This document shows, one piece after another, positions 48,638 to 58,863 of a DNA stretch of 64,000 nucleotides; within the stretch, counting starts at the first letter, position 1, and every line of letters starts with the position of its first letter. Below the pieces are notes generated by a model. That model was not told where the DNA came from. It did not search any database and was given only the letters and a program-made list of their open reading frames with translations. The stretch lies in contig VHBB01000007.1 of assembly GCA_016872155.1 (NCBI GenBank), positions 23,594 through 87,593 on the forward strand, read 5' to 3'. The DNA comes from Sphingomonadales bacterium. Its GTDB lineage: Bacteria > Bacteroidota > Bacteroidia > Chitinophagales > Chitinophagaceae. A program made the translations under genes and the position numbers.

Positions 48638-50200
48638 TTACTGTCGATACTCGCCAAACACGCCGCGCAGGGTATCGGCGATTTCTCCTAACGTACATTT
48701 TGCTTCGATGGCACTGACCACTACCGGCATTATATTGCTGCCATCGACAGCCTGCTCGCGAAGCGTATTTAATAAGGACGTACAAACGGACTGGTCGCGG
48801 TCTTGTCGTAATCGCTTTAGCTTTTCGCATTGTGCAGCGCGAATACTGTCATCGATTCGAAGCAACGGGATGTTATTTTTTTCAGTCGTTTGAAACTTAT
48901 TGACACCAACGATGATCTTTTCTCCTTGCTCCATCTTTTGCTGAAAGGCATAGGCGCTTCGCGCGATCTCTTCTTGCATAAAGCCCTTTTCGATGGCCGT
49001 AACACTGCCCCCCATTTGATCGATGGTTTCGATCAATTTCCAGGCCGCTGCTTCTACCGAAGCGGTCAGAGACTCTACAAAGTACGATCCGGCCAGAGGG
49101 TCGACCGTATCGGCTACACCGCTTTCGAAGGCTACGATCTGTTGGGTGCGAAGGGCAATGGCCGCAGCCTCTTCGGTCGGAAGACTCAGCGCCTCGTCGT
49201 ACCCATTGGTGTGGAGTGATTGTGTGCCTCCAAGTACGGCAGCCAGTGTCTGCACCGTAACGCGGGCAATATTGTTGTGGGGTTGTTGAGCGGTCAGCGT
49301 GCTGCCCCCGGTCTGAGCATGGAACCGAAGCATCATCGCCTTGGGGTCGGTGGCGCCCAGGTCTTTCATGATCTGCGCCCACATACGCCGCGCTGCCCTG
49401 AATTTAGCCACCTCTTCGAAGAGATTATTATGGGCATTAAAGAAAAAGGAAAGTCGTCTACCAAATACATTAATGTCCAGCCCTTTTGCTAGGGCGGCCT
49501 GTACATAGGCCTTTCCATTGCTAAGTGTAAAGGCGATCTCTTGCACTGCTGTACTGCCCGCTTCTCGAATATGATAGCCCGAGATAGAGATCGTGTTCCA
49601 TTTTGGAACCTCGCGGCTGCACCATTCGAACAGATCGGTAATGATCCGCATGGAAGGTTTAGGCGGATAAATATAGGTGCCGCGCGCGGCGTACTCTTTT
49701 AGAATATCATTTTGAATGGTGCCATTGATCTTAGAAAGATCGGCGCCTTGTTGTTTTGCTACGGCTGCATATAGACCGAGTAAAATAAAGCCGGTGGCAT
49801 TGATGGTCATAGAGGTGCTGACCTGCTCTAGCGAGATGCCATCGAACAAAATTTGCATATCCTCTATCGAATCGATGGCTACGCCCACTTTACCCACTTC
49901 TCCATCGGAGAGCGCATGATCGCTGTCGTATCCGATCTGGGTGGGCAGATCAAAGGCTACGCTCAATCCGCTCACGCCTTGTGACAGCAGGTAGTGATAG
50001 CGCTTGTTGCTCTCGGCCGCGGTCGAAAAGCCGGCATATTGGCGCATGGTCCACAGCTTACCGCGATACATGTTGGGTTGTACACCTCGCGTAAAGGGAT
50101 ATTCTCCCGGTAATTCAAGACCGGCTGCTGGCAGGTCTTGCTCGGTATAGATCTTTTTTATGGCGATCGACGAGTCGGTATGGCGTTCCTGTGAGTTCAT
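48638..50200 (-). CDS. Methylmalonyl-CoA mutase large (catalytic) subunit, no B12-binding domain
   Basis: [81 protein letters not shown]; ends after the catalytic domain. Confidence 0.92.
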   Translation of the reverse strand: MNSQERHTDSSIAIKKIYTEQDLPAAGLELPGEYPFTRGVQPNMYRGKLWTMRQYAGFSTAAESNKRYHYLLSQGVSGLSVAFDLPTQIGYDSDHALSDGEVGKVGVAIDSIEDMQILFDGISLEQVSTSMTINATGFILLGLYAAVAKQQGADLSKINGTIQNDILKEYAARGTYIYPPKPSMRIITDLFEWCSREVPKWNTISISGYHIREAGSTAVQEIAFTLSNGKAYVQAALAKGLDINVFGRRLSFFFNAHNNLFEEVAKFRAARRMWAQIMKDLGATDPKAMMLRFHAQTGGSTLTAQQPHNNIARVTVQTLAAVLGGTQSLHTNGYDEALSLPTEEAAAIALRTQQIVAFESGVADTVDPLAGSYFVESLTASVEAAAWKLIETIDQMGGSVTAIEKGFMQEEIARSAYAFQQKMEQGEKIIVGVNKFQTTEKNNIPLLRIDDSIRAAQCEKLKRLRQDRDQSVCTSLLNTLREQAVDGSNIMPVVVSAIEAKCTLGEIADTLRGVFGEYRQ

Positions 50201-50216
50201 ACGGTAACCATGGGTT

Positions 50217-50729
50217 TCAGCGCATCAGGCGTTTGGCTTCTTCGTTCAATACGGCTTTTACAACATCTTCTAGCGGCTTTCCTTGCTCCGACAGCCGGAT
50301 CTCTAAGAGTTTTTTATTGAGCATCGATCCGGTGGATTGTCCGCCAAGAGATGCCGCTACCTGGTTGATCAGCAAAATAGTTTGTTCTTTAAGATTGCGA
50401 ACCGATTCCCAGGCGGTAGCGCTGACATAAAGTTGTTGCGTACTATTGTAATCGAACTCTTGTTTGATTGTCTCTATTAAAAGGGCCTTCATTTCGTCGA
50501 CGCTGGCCGAAGGATTATTAAGACGGCTAATAAGATGGGGGAGTGAGATACGCTCCGATAGTAAAATAAGTCTTTCGTACGCTTGCAGCCGCATAGGCAG
50601 GGTTTGCGCGTCTTTCGAAGGCGGCACCGACGTCCGGTTCTTGATCGAGATCAGGCCTATCACCGCTATGGCCAGCAAGGCCAGCAGCAGCAGGGTCGTA
50701 AGGTCTATATTCATGTTAAAATCAGCCAC
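50217..50729 (-). CDS. Conserved hypothetical protein with N-terminal TM
   Basis: 170 aa, [19 protein letters not shown] then helical domain; GTG 50729 or ATG 50714 start. Confidence 0.65.
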   Translation of the reverse strand: MADFNMNIDLTTLLLLALLAIAVIGLISIKNRTSVPPSKDAQTLPMRLQAYERLILLSERISLPHLISRLNNPSASVDEMKALLIETIKQEFDYNSTQQLYVSATAWESVRNLKEQTILLINQVAASLGGQSTGSMLNKKLLEIRLSEQGKPLEDVVKAVLNEEAKRLMR

Positions 50730-50765
50730 AATGCTGTAAAAGTATACTGAAATCGCAGGTTTTTA

Positions 50766-50773
50766 TAATTTTG
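50766..50773 (+). promoter_or_regulatory. -7 box TAATTTTG, 4 nt upstream of the HesB/IscA ATG
   Basis: TAATTTTG-CAGG-ATG. Confidence 0.45.
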
Positions 50774-50777
50774 CAGG

Positions 50778-51122
50778 ATGGAAATAACAAATACTTTGCC
50801 CGTGTCCCTTACCCCTGGTGCCATCAAAGCGATTAGCAAGTTAATGGAGGCCCCCGATTTTGATGTTACCCAACGCCTGCGTATCGGGGTAAAAGGGGGC
50901 GGATGCTCCGGAATGACCTATGTACTCGGCTTCGATACACCCACCGAGAAAGACCAATCCTTCGACATTGAGGGCATTGCCTGTATCATGGAAAAAGCGC
51001 ACGAGATCTATTTGCTGGGCATGGAGGTAGATTGGCATGACGGACTCGACAATCGGGGCTTTACGTTTAGTAATCCCAATGCCAGTAAGACCTGCGGCTG
51101 TGGCACCAGCTTTGCCGTATAA
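50778..51122 (+). CDS. HesB/IscA family iron-sulfur cluster assembly protein
   Basis: GVKGGGCSGMTYVLGFD, FSNPNASKTCGCGTSF. Confidence 0.95.
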   Translation: MEITNTLPVSLTPGAIKAISKLMEAPDFDVTQRLRIGVKGGGCSGMTYVLGFDTPTEKDQSFDIEGIACIMEKAHEIYLLGMEVDWHDGLDNRGFTFSNPNASKTCGCGTSFAV

Positions 51123-51158
51123 GATCTTAGTAAACGACTCAGCTATCGCTACCGCATA

Positions 51159-51191
51159 AAAAAACCCGCTTGTAGAAAAGCGGGTTTTTTA
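51159..51191. terminator. Bidirectional rho-independent terminator
   Basis: AAAAAACCCGC-TTGTAGAAAA-GCGGGTTTTTT between convergent HesB/IscA and secDF. Confidence 0.85.
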
Positions 51192-51209
51192 CGATCAATA
51201 TCTTTTTGA

Positions 51210-54200
51210 TCAGCTTTTATTCTTTTTGGTTTTTTTGCTTTCCAGATCTACTAATATGGGAGCGGCCACGAAGATAGAGGAGTAGACCCCGGTCAACACA
51301 CCGATCAACATAGCAAAGGCAAAACCACGGGTTACTTCGCCACCGACCAAGAATAAGATCAGGATGGTCAAAAATACCGTGAGTGAGGTCATGATCGTAC
51401 GGCTCAGCGTCTCATTGATGGCGCGATTGATGATCTCGGCACGAGAGGCAGAAGGCATCAGTCGGGAATCTTCACGAATACGGTCAAATACGATTACCGT
51501 ATCGTTCATCGAGAAACCGATTACCGTTAAGACCGCTGCAATAAAATGCTGGTCGATCTCAAGCGGAAAGGGTACCAGATCTTTTGCAAACGAAAAGACG
51601 ATCAATGTTACGAATACGTCGTGCAGCAGCGCCACGATGGTTCCCAGTGAGTAGCGCCAGTCGCGGAAGCGCAAGAAGATGTATAAGAAGATGACCAACA
51701 GCGCGAACAAAGTGGCCTTTACCGCTCCCGATTTCAGGTCGTCTGAGATCGTAGGCAATACTTTTTTGGTCTGTGGTATATAGCGATCAGATTTGAATTC
51801 CTGAAAACTGATACCTCCCGGCATGTAGTTCTTAAGCCCTTCATACAATCGGTACTCTACAATAGAATCGGCTACGGGGCCTCGGGTATCTTTGATCAGG
51901 TAAGACGTAGTAATATCGAGTTTGGCATTGTCTCCGATGGTTTTGATGATGGTATTTTCTCCTTCGAAGACTCGGTTGAGTTCGGTTCTTACCTGCTCTA
52001 TATTTACCGGCTGCGGAAATTGTACGGTAAAGCTTCTGCCTCCGTTAAATTCGACCCCGTAGTTAAACCCATTGAAGAAAGATCCGATACCGCCCATCAA
52101 TACCACAATAGAGATTACATAGGCGATCTTTCTGTACTCGATAAATTTATATTGGGCGTGCTGAAAGATCTTTCGCGAGACGCCGGTAAAATATTCGACA
52201 TGTTTTTTCTTGTTGGTGAACATATCGCTTACCCAGCGACTTACCAAAATACCGCAGAACAGCGAGAGCAACAGACCCAGGATCTGCGTGGTGGCAAACC
52301 CCTTTACCGGACCTAGTCCAAAATAAAAAAGGATAATGGCGGTAAGCAGGGTCGTAACGTGTCCATCCAATACAGGGGGAAGAGAGCGACTATAGCCGTC
52401 ATTGATGGCCGTAAGATATCCTTTACCTTTTTTCAGTTCTTCTTTTATGCGCTCGTAAATAACCACGTTGGTATCAACGGCCATACCGATGGTAAGAACC
52501 AAACCGGCAATACCGGGTGCAGTAAGCGTGGCGCCCAAACCGGCCAGAATACCCACGGTAAATAGCAAGTTTAAGATCAGGGCAACGTTGGCGATCCATC
52601 CGCTGGTGTTGTAGTAAAGCAACATCAACGTAAAGATGACCACGAACGAAATAATAAAGCTCAATGAGCCTCCCTGAACCGCTTCTTCTCCCAGCGTGGG
52701 ACCCACTTGCTGCTCTTGCACGATCTTGGCAGGAGCGGGCAGCTTACCGATCTTGAGAATATTAGCCAGGTCGGCTGCCTCTTGCTGCGAGTAACTTCCG
52801 GTTATTGACGAAACCCCATTGGGGATAGCATTGATTACATTGGGAGCCGAGAAAACCACATTATCGAGTACGATCGCAATGGGATTGCCAACGTTCTCTT
52901 CTGTCATTCTTTTCCAGATGGCCGCACCGGCAGGACGCATGGTCATCTCGATCTGCACTTTACCGTACTGGTCAAAATCCTGACGGGCATCGGAGATCGC
53001 ATCCCCTTCTAGTTTGGCCTGTGTGCGGTTATAAGTTTTTAATCCATAGAGCGGAACAGCAGTGGCGGCTACACCATTCTTATCTTTTTCTGCCACGCCG
53101 TAGGCCCATACCACATCGGTAGGAAAATTTGCATTGAATTCGTCGAGATAAGCGCGAAACTGAGCTGTGTCACGAACGTTTACCATACCAATGGCAGCAG
53201 GGTAGGCAACGCCACCCTTTTCGTCTTGAAAAGGTTGGGCGAACATCAAATACTTGTCAATCGTGTTGCCTTGTGTAGCTGCCGTCAGGGTCTTGGCTTT
53301 GCCTGTGTCGGCACTGGTGTTGCCGATAGCGGCAGACAGTGTCTTTGTTTTGCCGGTGTCATTGGCGTTAGCCGCGGTGGCCGGTTTAGCTTGTGCCGTT
53401 GCACTATCTTTTTTAGCGAGGGTAGTGTCGGTCTTTCCTCCGTATTTAGCGTTAAAGGCATTGACGGTGCGCTGCCAGCCACTGGCGTACGAATTGTTCT
53501 TTAGGGTGTATACTTCCCAGAATTGCAGGTTGGCTGTGCTTTGCAATAATTTTCGAACCCGGTCCTTGTCTTTAATACCGGGCAGCTCTACATTGATCAA
53601 TCCTCTAGTAGGAATAGGATTAATTGAGGGTTGGGCCACACCGAACTGATCGATACGTGTAGTAAGGCGATCGAAGGTCAGGTCAAAGGCTGCGCGCGCT
53701 TGTTGGCGAATGTAGGCCTCTACCTCTTGGTCGTTAGAACCGATATTGATGGCGTTCGAACTGCCGCCGGCAAAAACCGAAGAGAGGGTGCGGGTGGGTT
53801 CCAGTTTTCTGAATTCCTGAATAAACAGGGTAATAAAATCCGCATCGCTATTGGCCTTGCGCAGGTCAGCATTTTGCAGCGCTTTTAAAAAGTTGGGGTC
53901 AGTCGTGTTGTTGGCCAGCGAACGAAGGAGTCCGGACATCTCTACCTCGAGGGTAACGTTCATTCCTCCTTGCAAGTCCAGTCCCAGATTAAGTTCTTCT
54001 TCTTTGGCTTTTTTATAGCTCATGGCCCCATTGATGCCATAGGTAACGGTGCTATTCTCATCAGCCTTGATAAGGCTGTCTTTGTACTGCGAAAGACGCT
54101 TGTCCAAAAACTCTTGCCAGAGGGACTGCGAGTCTTTATTGCCGGGATACTTGGCGCTGGCCAGCGGATAAGCGGATTTGATGTACTGGGTAGCCCTGTC

Positions 54201-54308
54201 TTCGGCTTTCTTCTCAAAATTGCGGACCAGCCAGGTAAACGAGAGCTGGTAGAGCGAATAAATGATGAGCAGGACGGTAAAAAAACGAACCAGACCTTTG
54301 AGTTGCAT
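51210..54308 (-). CDS. secDF: Protein translocase subunit SecDF
   Basis: LGLDLQGGMNVTLEVE, GMAVDTNVVIYERIKEEL, FNYGVEFNGGRSFTVQF, GFSMNDTVIVFDRIRED. Confidence 0.96.
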   Translation of the reverse strand: MQLKGLVRFFTVLLIIYSLYQLSFTWLVRNFEKKAEDRATQYIKSAYPLASAKYPGNKDSQSLWQEFLDKRLSQYKDSLIKADENSTVTYGINGAMSYKKAKEEELNLGLDLQGGMNVTLEVEMSGLLRSLANNTTDPNFLKALQNADLRKANSDADFITLFIQEFRKLEPTRTLSSVFAGGSSNAINIGSNDQEVEAYIRQQARAAFDLTFDRLTTRIDQFGVAQPSINPIPTRGLINVELPGIKDKDRVRKLLQSTANLQFWEVYTLKNNSYASGWQRTVNAFNAKYGGKTDTTLAKKDSATAQAKPATAANANDTGKTKTLSAAIGNTSADTGKAKTLTAATQGNTIDKYLMFAQPFQDEKGGVAYPAAIGMVNVRDTAQFRAYLDEFNANFPTDVVWAYGVAEKDKNGVAATAVPLYGLKTYNRTQAKLEGDAISDARQDFDQYGKVQIEMTMRPAGAAIWKRMTEENVGNPIAIVLDNVVFSAPNVINAIPNGVSSITGSYSQQEAADLANILKIGKLPAPAKIVQEQQVGPTLGEEAVQGGSLSFIISFVVIFTLMLLYYNTSGWIANVALILNLLFTVGILAGLGATLTAPGIAGLVLTIGMAVDTNVVIYERIKEELKKGKGYLTAINDGYSRSLPPVLDGHVTTLLTAIILFYFGLGPVKGFATTQILGLLLSLFCGILVSRWVSDMFTNKKKHVEYFTGVSRKIFQHAQYKFIEYRKIAYVISIVVLMGGIGSFFNGFNYGVEFNGGRSFTVQFPQPVNIEQVRTELNRVFEGENTIIKTIGDNAKLDITTSYLIKDTRGPVADSIVEYRLYEGLKNYMPGGISFQEFKSDRYIPQTKKVLPTISDDLKSGAVKATLFALLVIFLYIFLRFRDWRYSLGTIVALLHDVFVTLIVFSFAKDLVPFPLEIDQHFIAAVLTVIGFSMNDTVIVFDRIREDSRLMPSASRAEIINRAINETLSRTIMTSLTVFLTILILFLVGGEVTRGFAFAMLIGVLTGVYSSIFVAAPILVDLESKKTKKNKS

Positions 54309-54447
54309 ATATTGGTTGATTTACTGAATTTTTAAGGACGGCAAAGATAGCTTTTTTAAGGAAAATCACCTTAAGAAAAACCTACCGGTAACCGCTGATT
54401 TTTAAATCCTTACCCAATTGTATTTTCTGTTGTATTTTGAGGACACC

Positions 54448-55701
54448 ATGAAGACCCCGCTGCCGCTGGTTTTGCTGATACAGCTCTGCTTACTGGTTTC
54501 TTTTGTGCAGGCGCAACAGGCGCCTCCCGTACCAAAAAAAAATCAAAAATTAATAAGAGGTAAAGCAGGTAGTAATTTGGTTTACAATATTTTAAAAAAT
54601 TCAAATGATAGTCTGGTCAGGGCCCTGATCGAAGCCCCCGATCGCTGGGGTGTTCAAGTTATGTACACCACGATCAAAAAGAAGGGACGGCGGGCCTCTC
54701 AGTTTACGGACCATTCTTTTAACCTTAGACCCGAACAGTATTTTTATCCGGCCTCCACGGTAAAATTTCCCATCGCCATTTTGGCCCTGCAACGCCTTCG
54801 AGAACTTGCCGTGCCGGGGCTAGACCGTAACAGCACCTTTGTAACGCTAAAGGACAGGCCGGAGCAAACCGAGGTCTGCAACGATCCAACCGCCGAAGAT
54901 GGTCGCCCAACCATTGCCCATTACATAAAAAAGATCTTATTGGTCAGTGATAATGACGCCTACAACAGACTTTATGAATGGCTCGGGCAAGATTACATCA
55001 ACCAGACCCTGCACCGTTTAGGATATAGCGGGGTAGAGATCTTACATCGCCTGAGCCTGCCGCTTAGTACCGAAGAAAATCGATATACCAATCCGGTCGT
55101 TTTCTACGACAGTTCTGGTCGATTGCTCTACAGCCAAGCGGGCGCCTATGCCCTACATCAACCCAGCCCCGCTACCCTAAAAATGGGAAAGGGGTACATC
55201 AGTCGCGGAAAACTGGTCGAAGAACCTTTCGATTTTTCGTTCAAGAATCGGTTACCCTTGCCCGATCTGCATCATATGGTCAGACAAATTTTGTTTCCTG
55301 CGTCTGTGCCCGCCTCTCGTCGTTTTAATCTCTCTGAGGACGATCTGTTTTTTTTGCGAGAGTATATGAGCCGACTTCCATCGCAGAGTCGATTTCCAGC
55401 TTATGATAGCACAGCGGTCTGGGATAACTATGTAAAGTTCTTGTATTACGGATCGTCAACAGAAAAACCCGATTCGGACATACGTATCTATAACAAGGTC
55501 GGAAATGCCTATGGATTTTTAATTGATGCGGCCTGTTTCGAACAGGTTCGTACCCAAAAGAAATTCTTGTTAAGTGGGGTCGTCTATTGCAATAGTGATG
55601 AGATCTTCAACGACGATCGGTATGAATATGATAGCATCGGTTATCCCTTTTTACGATCGCTGGGGCGCATTCTTTACCAACAGGCTATGTCGTCTCGATA
55701 A
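54448..55701 (+). CDS. Exported serine hydrolase related to class A beta-lactamases
   Basis: PASTVKFP (SxxK), LLVSDNDAYNRL (SDN), YNKVGNAYG (KxG); signal peptide ...VSFVQAQ; likely start 54448. Confidence 0.85.
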   Translation: MKTPLPLVLLIQLCLLVSFVQAQQAPPVPKKNQKLIRGKAGSNLVYNILKNSNDSLVRALIEAPDRWGVQVMYTTIKKKGRRASQFTDHSFNLRPEQYFYPASTVKFPIAILALQRLRELAVPGLDRNSTFVTLKDRPEQTEVCNDPTAEDGRPTIAHYIKKILLVSDNDAYNRLYEWLGQDYINQTLHRLGYSGVEILHRLSLPLSTEENRYTNPVVFYDSSGRLLYSQAGAYALHQPSPATLKMGKGYISRGKLVEEPFDFSFKNRLPLPDLHHMVRQILFPASVPASRRFNLSEDDLFFLREYMSRLPSQSRFPAYDSTAVWDNYVKFLYYGSSTEKPDSDIRIYNKVGNAYGFLIDAACFEQVRTQKKFLLSGVVYCNSDEIFNDDRYEYDSIGYPFLRSLGRILYQQAMSSR

Positions 55702-55783
55702 CCTAAAGTCGAATGCGGCGACCCGCCAACAATCGAAGCAGTTTTTCGTACCTTGCCCCTCATACATCAAAGCCTGTTTTGCC

Positions 55784-56980
55784 ATGGCCTTATCTAGTTT
55801 TTTGAATCGATTCAACGAACCCGAGACCCTTCGAATGGCACAGTTGGGCAGAGAGCTAAGGGCCCGGGGCATCGATGTGATCGATATGAGTTTGGGTGAG
55901 CCCGACTTCGATACGCCCACTCACATTAAAGAAGCAGCTATTACCGCCATTCGCGAGAACTGGACGCATTATACACCGGTGGCCGGGTTGCCCGACCTTC
56001 GGGCAGCGATCTGTCAAAAGTTTAAAAGAGACAACCAACTCGATTACAAACCCGAGCAGATCGTGGTCTCTACCGGCGCCAAGCAAAGTCTGGCCAATGC
56101 CATTCTCGCATTGGTAGACGAAGAAGACGAAGTGATTATTCCCACTCCCTTTTGGGTTACCTACAGCGAGCTGGTAAAAATTGCCAGAGGCAGGGTAAAG
56201 GCTGTTCGCACCACGGCCGAAAGCGGCTTTAAGATCTCGCCCCAACAACTAGAAGAATCCATTAGTGATGCTACCAAACTCTTTATGTTCTCTTCTCCTT
56301 GCAACCCCAGCGGGGCAGTCTATACCCAAGAAGAGCTGAAGGCATTAGTAGCTGTTTTCGAAAAGCATCCGCACGTCTACATAATCTCTGACGAGATCTA
56401 CGAGTATATCAACTTTGGCGGTAGGCATTGCAGTATCGCTTCTTTTTCGTCGATCAGCGATCGCGTGATCGTCATTAACGGACTCAGCAAAGGATTTGCC
56501 ATGACGGGGTGGCGGCTAGGCTACATGGCCGCTTCGGTCGCAATAGCCAAGGCTTGCGAAAAAGTGCAGGGACAATTTACCAGTGGGGCCAACTCCATTA
56601 CACAAAAAGCGGCGGTGGCAGCCCTTACATCCGATCTGCGACCCACACAAGAGATGGTCGAAGAATTTGCAAAACGAAGAACATTGGTGCTGTCGTTACT
56701 GCAGTCGATTCCAGGAGTGGTGTGCCCTTCGCCCGCCGGTGCCTTTTATGTATTTCCGGACCTGCGGTTTTATTTTGGAAAGACCGACGGCGAGACCCTT
56801 GTACAAAATGCAGCAGACCTAAGTATGTACCTGCTTAACAAGGCGCACGTTTCTTCGGTCATGGGGGATGCATTCGGTGAACCGCACTGTGTACGGTTTT
56901 CGTTTGCCAATAGTCGCGATAAAATAAAAGAGGGATGGAGAAGAATCAGTGAGGCATTGGCTGCGCTGCAAGTGCCGTGA
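55784..56980 (+). CDS. Pyridoxal phosphate-dependent aminotransferase (class I/II, aspartate aminotransferase-like)
   Basis: LGEPDFDTPTHIKEAA, SSPCNPSGAVYT, SDEIYEYINFGG, NGLSKGFAMTGWRLGY; start MALSSFLNRF. Confidence 0.95.
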   Translation: MALSSFLNRFNEPETLRMAQLGRELRARGIDVIDMSLGEPDFDTPTHIKEAAITAIRENWTHYTPVAGLPDLRAAICQKFKRDNQLDYKPEQIVVSTGAKQSLANAILALVDEEDEVIIPTPFWVTYSELVKIARGRVKAVRTTAESGFKISPQQLEESISDATKLFMFSSPCNPSGAVYTQEELKALVAVFEKHPHVYIISDEIYEYINFGGRHCSIASFSSISDRVIVINGLSKGFAMTGWRLGYMAASVAIAKACEKVQGQFTSGANSITQKAAVAALTSDLRPTQEMVEEFAKRRTLVLSLLQSIPGVVCPSPAGAFYVFPDLRFYFGKTDGETLVQNAADLSMYLLNKAHVSSVMGDAFGEPHCVRFSFANSRDKIKEGWRRISEALAALQVP

Positions 56981-57548
56981 GCTTTTCGTGCAGGTCCAAT
57001 ACCTGTGGCAGTAACGCCACGCGTTCGTCGTTTACAATCACAAAATCGCAGAGTTTTAGTTTAATGGCATCTTGTAACTGGGTGGCCATTCTTTTTTTTA
57101 CAGCTGCTTCGCTCAATTGATCTCGCTGCATAACCCGTTGCAGCCGTAGGGCAGCGGGGGCTGACACTCCGATCACATAGTCGAGCCCCTCGGCAGCTCC
57201 GCTTTCGAACAGCAGCGCAGCCTCGCGAAGTGCATACGGCGCTTGTTGCTTCGACAGCCATTCGTTGGCATCGGCAATGGTGGCCGGATGTACCAGTTGG
57301 TTAAGCTGTTCTCTTTTTGACTCGTCTTCGAAGACCAGCGAAGCCAGGTACGATCGATCAAGCACGCCTTCTTTGTAACAGAGAGGGCCAAAGGTTTCGA
57401 TCAGTGCGGTTCGAAGCGCTGGGTCCTGATTCATTAACCTTTTGGCTGCATCGTCGGCATAGTATACGGGTATGCCCAGGGTTTCGAAGATCCTGGCCAC
57501 GGTGGTCTTGCCACTGCCAATACCTCCTGTAAGGCCAATTCGAAGCAT
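56946..57548 (-). CDS. coaE: Dephospho-CoA kinase
   Basis: RIGLTGGIGSGKTTVARIFETLGIPVYYADDAAK. Confidence 0.96.
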   Translation of the reverse strand: MLRIGLTGGIGSGKTTVARIFETLGIPVYYADDAAKRLMNQDPALRTALIETFGPLCYKEGVLDRSYLASLVFEDESKREQLNQLVHPATIADANEWLSKQQAPYALREAALLFESGAAEGLDYVIGVSAPAALRLQRVMQRDQLSEAAVKKRMATQLQDAIKLKLCDFVIVNDERVALLPQVLDLHEKLTALAAQPMPH

Positions 57549-57550
57549 GT

Positions 57551-57889
57551 TTATTTTTTCTCGGCGGCAGCTGGCTTATTGAGCGCCGTGGTCCAATCCA
57601 TACTAATGGCCGACTTCTCGATCTTTAGGTAACTGCCCGGACTCGTCTCGACCGAAAGGGTGGTCCCATCTTCATTGACTTTGTTGATGGTGGCATGAAT
57701 GCCGGCAATGGTTACGATCTTGTCCCCTTTGTTAAGGTTGTCGATAAAGGTTTTCTGACTCTTGGCTCGTTGCGCTTGGGGGCGAATAAAGAACAACCAA
57801 AAGACCAAGATCATCAGACCCAGAAATACGAATTGAAATCCACCGAATCCGGGTTGAGCGGGTGCTTGCAACAAATAGAAAGAATACAT
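57551..57889 (-). CDS. yajC: Preprotein translocase subunit YajC
   Basis: FFIRPQAQRAKSQKTFIDNLNKGDKIVTIAGIHATI. Confidence 0.94.
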   Translation of the reverse strand: MYSFYLLQAPAQPGFGGFQFVFLGLMILVFWLFFIRPQAQRAKSQKTFIDNLNKGDKIVTIAGIHATINKVNEDGTTLSVETSPGSYLKIEKSAISMDWTTALNKPAAAEKK

Positions 57890-57936
57890 AAGGGGAGTTT
57901 TATTTACGTTACAAAATTAGTTGTTCGCTGTTAAAG

Positions 57937-58863
57937 TTATGACTTGCGAAAATCCACTTTTCGTAAGGCGCCCGCCGCTACCAGGTCTTTGTGAATCCCA
58001 TCCAAAATTCCATTTACGAATTGGCCGCTTTGCGCCGTGCTGTACTCTTTGGCCAGGTCAATGTATTCGTTGATGGTCACTTTGGGAGGAATCGTTTCGA
58101 AGAATAGAAACTCCGCCACGCCCATTTTCATCATGATCATGTCGAGCTGTGCAATTCGCTCCGGATCCCAGTTCTTTAATTTAGGGATGATATACGATTG
58201 AAGTTGCTCTTGTTTTTCCAGTACGGTTCTCAGTAGCTCTACTCCGAATTGTTCTTTATCGCGGTCTATTAGCTGCTCAAAGTTGAGCTGCCCGGGTTTA
58301 TGCAAATAGGAGGCCAATAGTTGCACGACGCCTTCTCCATCATCGTCCCAATCGGTAAATAATTCTTCTATATAGGCGACAAAAGAAGGATTGGCCAGCA
58401 ACAGATCGTTGACAATGTATTCCACCATTTTGCGTTCTGCCTTCTTATCGCGAGAGGGGGTAGACAGGTAAGTTTGGTAGGTCTCTGTTTCGGCCAGTTT
58501 CAAGTAGACCGATTTTATTAATTCTTGTGCGAGTTCTAGCTGGGGTTTGAGTTGATCGATCTGTTTAAGCAGGGCTTTGTCTTCGAGCATTTGCCAGAGT
58601 AGTTCGTTGCCGGCCAATTTTGTATTGATGTTAAGGTCAGCGGCCGAGGGCAGGTGTTTGGAGGCCTTTTGATGGGCGTATTTTTCGGGAAAACGAAGAA
58701 TTTCGGTGAGTAACCACAGGAGGTGCACCAGTAACCGACGGGGTTGGTCGAATTGTTGTTTGAGCAACGAGGCATGAGCGGCAGGGGCGGGGATGGCATC
58801 AAAGGTGGAAATGGTGTAGAGTGTTTGCATCACCTTGACCCGAATTGTACGTCTGCTGATCAT
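57937..58863 (-). CDS. nusB: Transcription antitermination factor NusB
   Basis: MISRRTIRVKVMQTLY, LDMIMMKMGVAEFLFFETIPPKVTINEYIDLAKEYSTAQSGQFVNGILD. Confidence 0.93.
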   Translation of the reverse strand: MISRRTIRVKVMQTLYTISTFDAIPAPAAHASLLKQQFDQPRRLLVHLLWLLTEILRFPEKYAHQKASKHLPSAADLNINTKLAGNELLWQMLEDKALLKQIDQLKPQLELAQELIKSVYLKLAETETYQTYLSTPSRDKKAERKMVEYIVNDLLLANPSFVAYIEELFTDWDDDGEGVVQLLASYLHKPGQLNFEQLIDRDKEQFGVELLRTVLEKQEQLQSYIIPKLKNWDPERIAQLDMIMMKMGVAEFLFFETIPPKVTINEYIDLAKEYSTAQSGQFVNGILDGIHKDLVAAGALRKVDFRKS

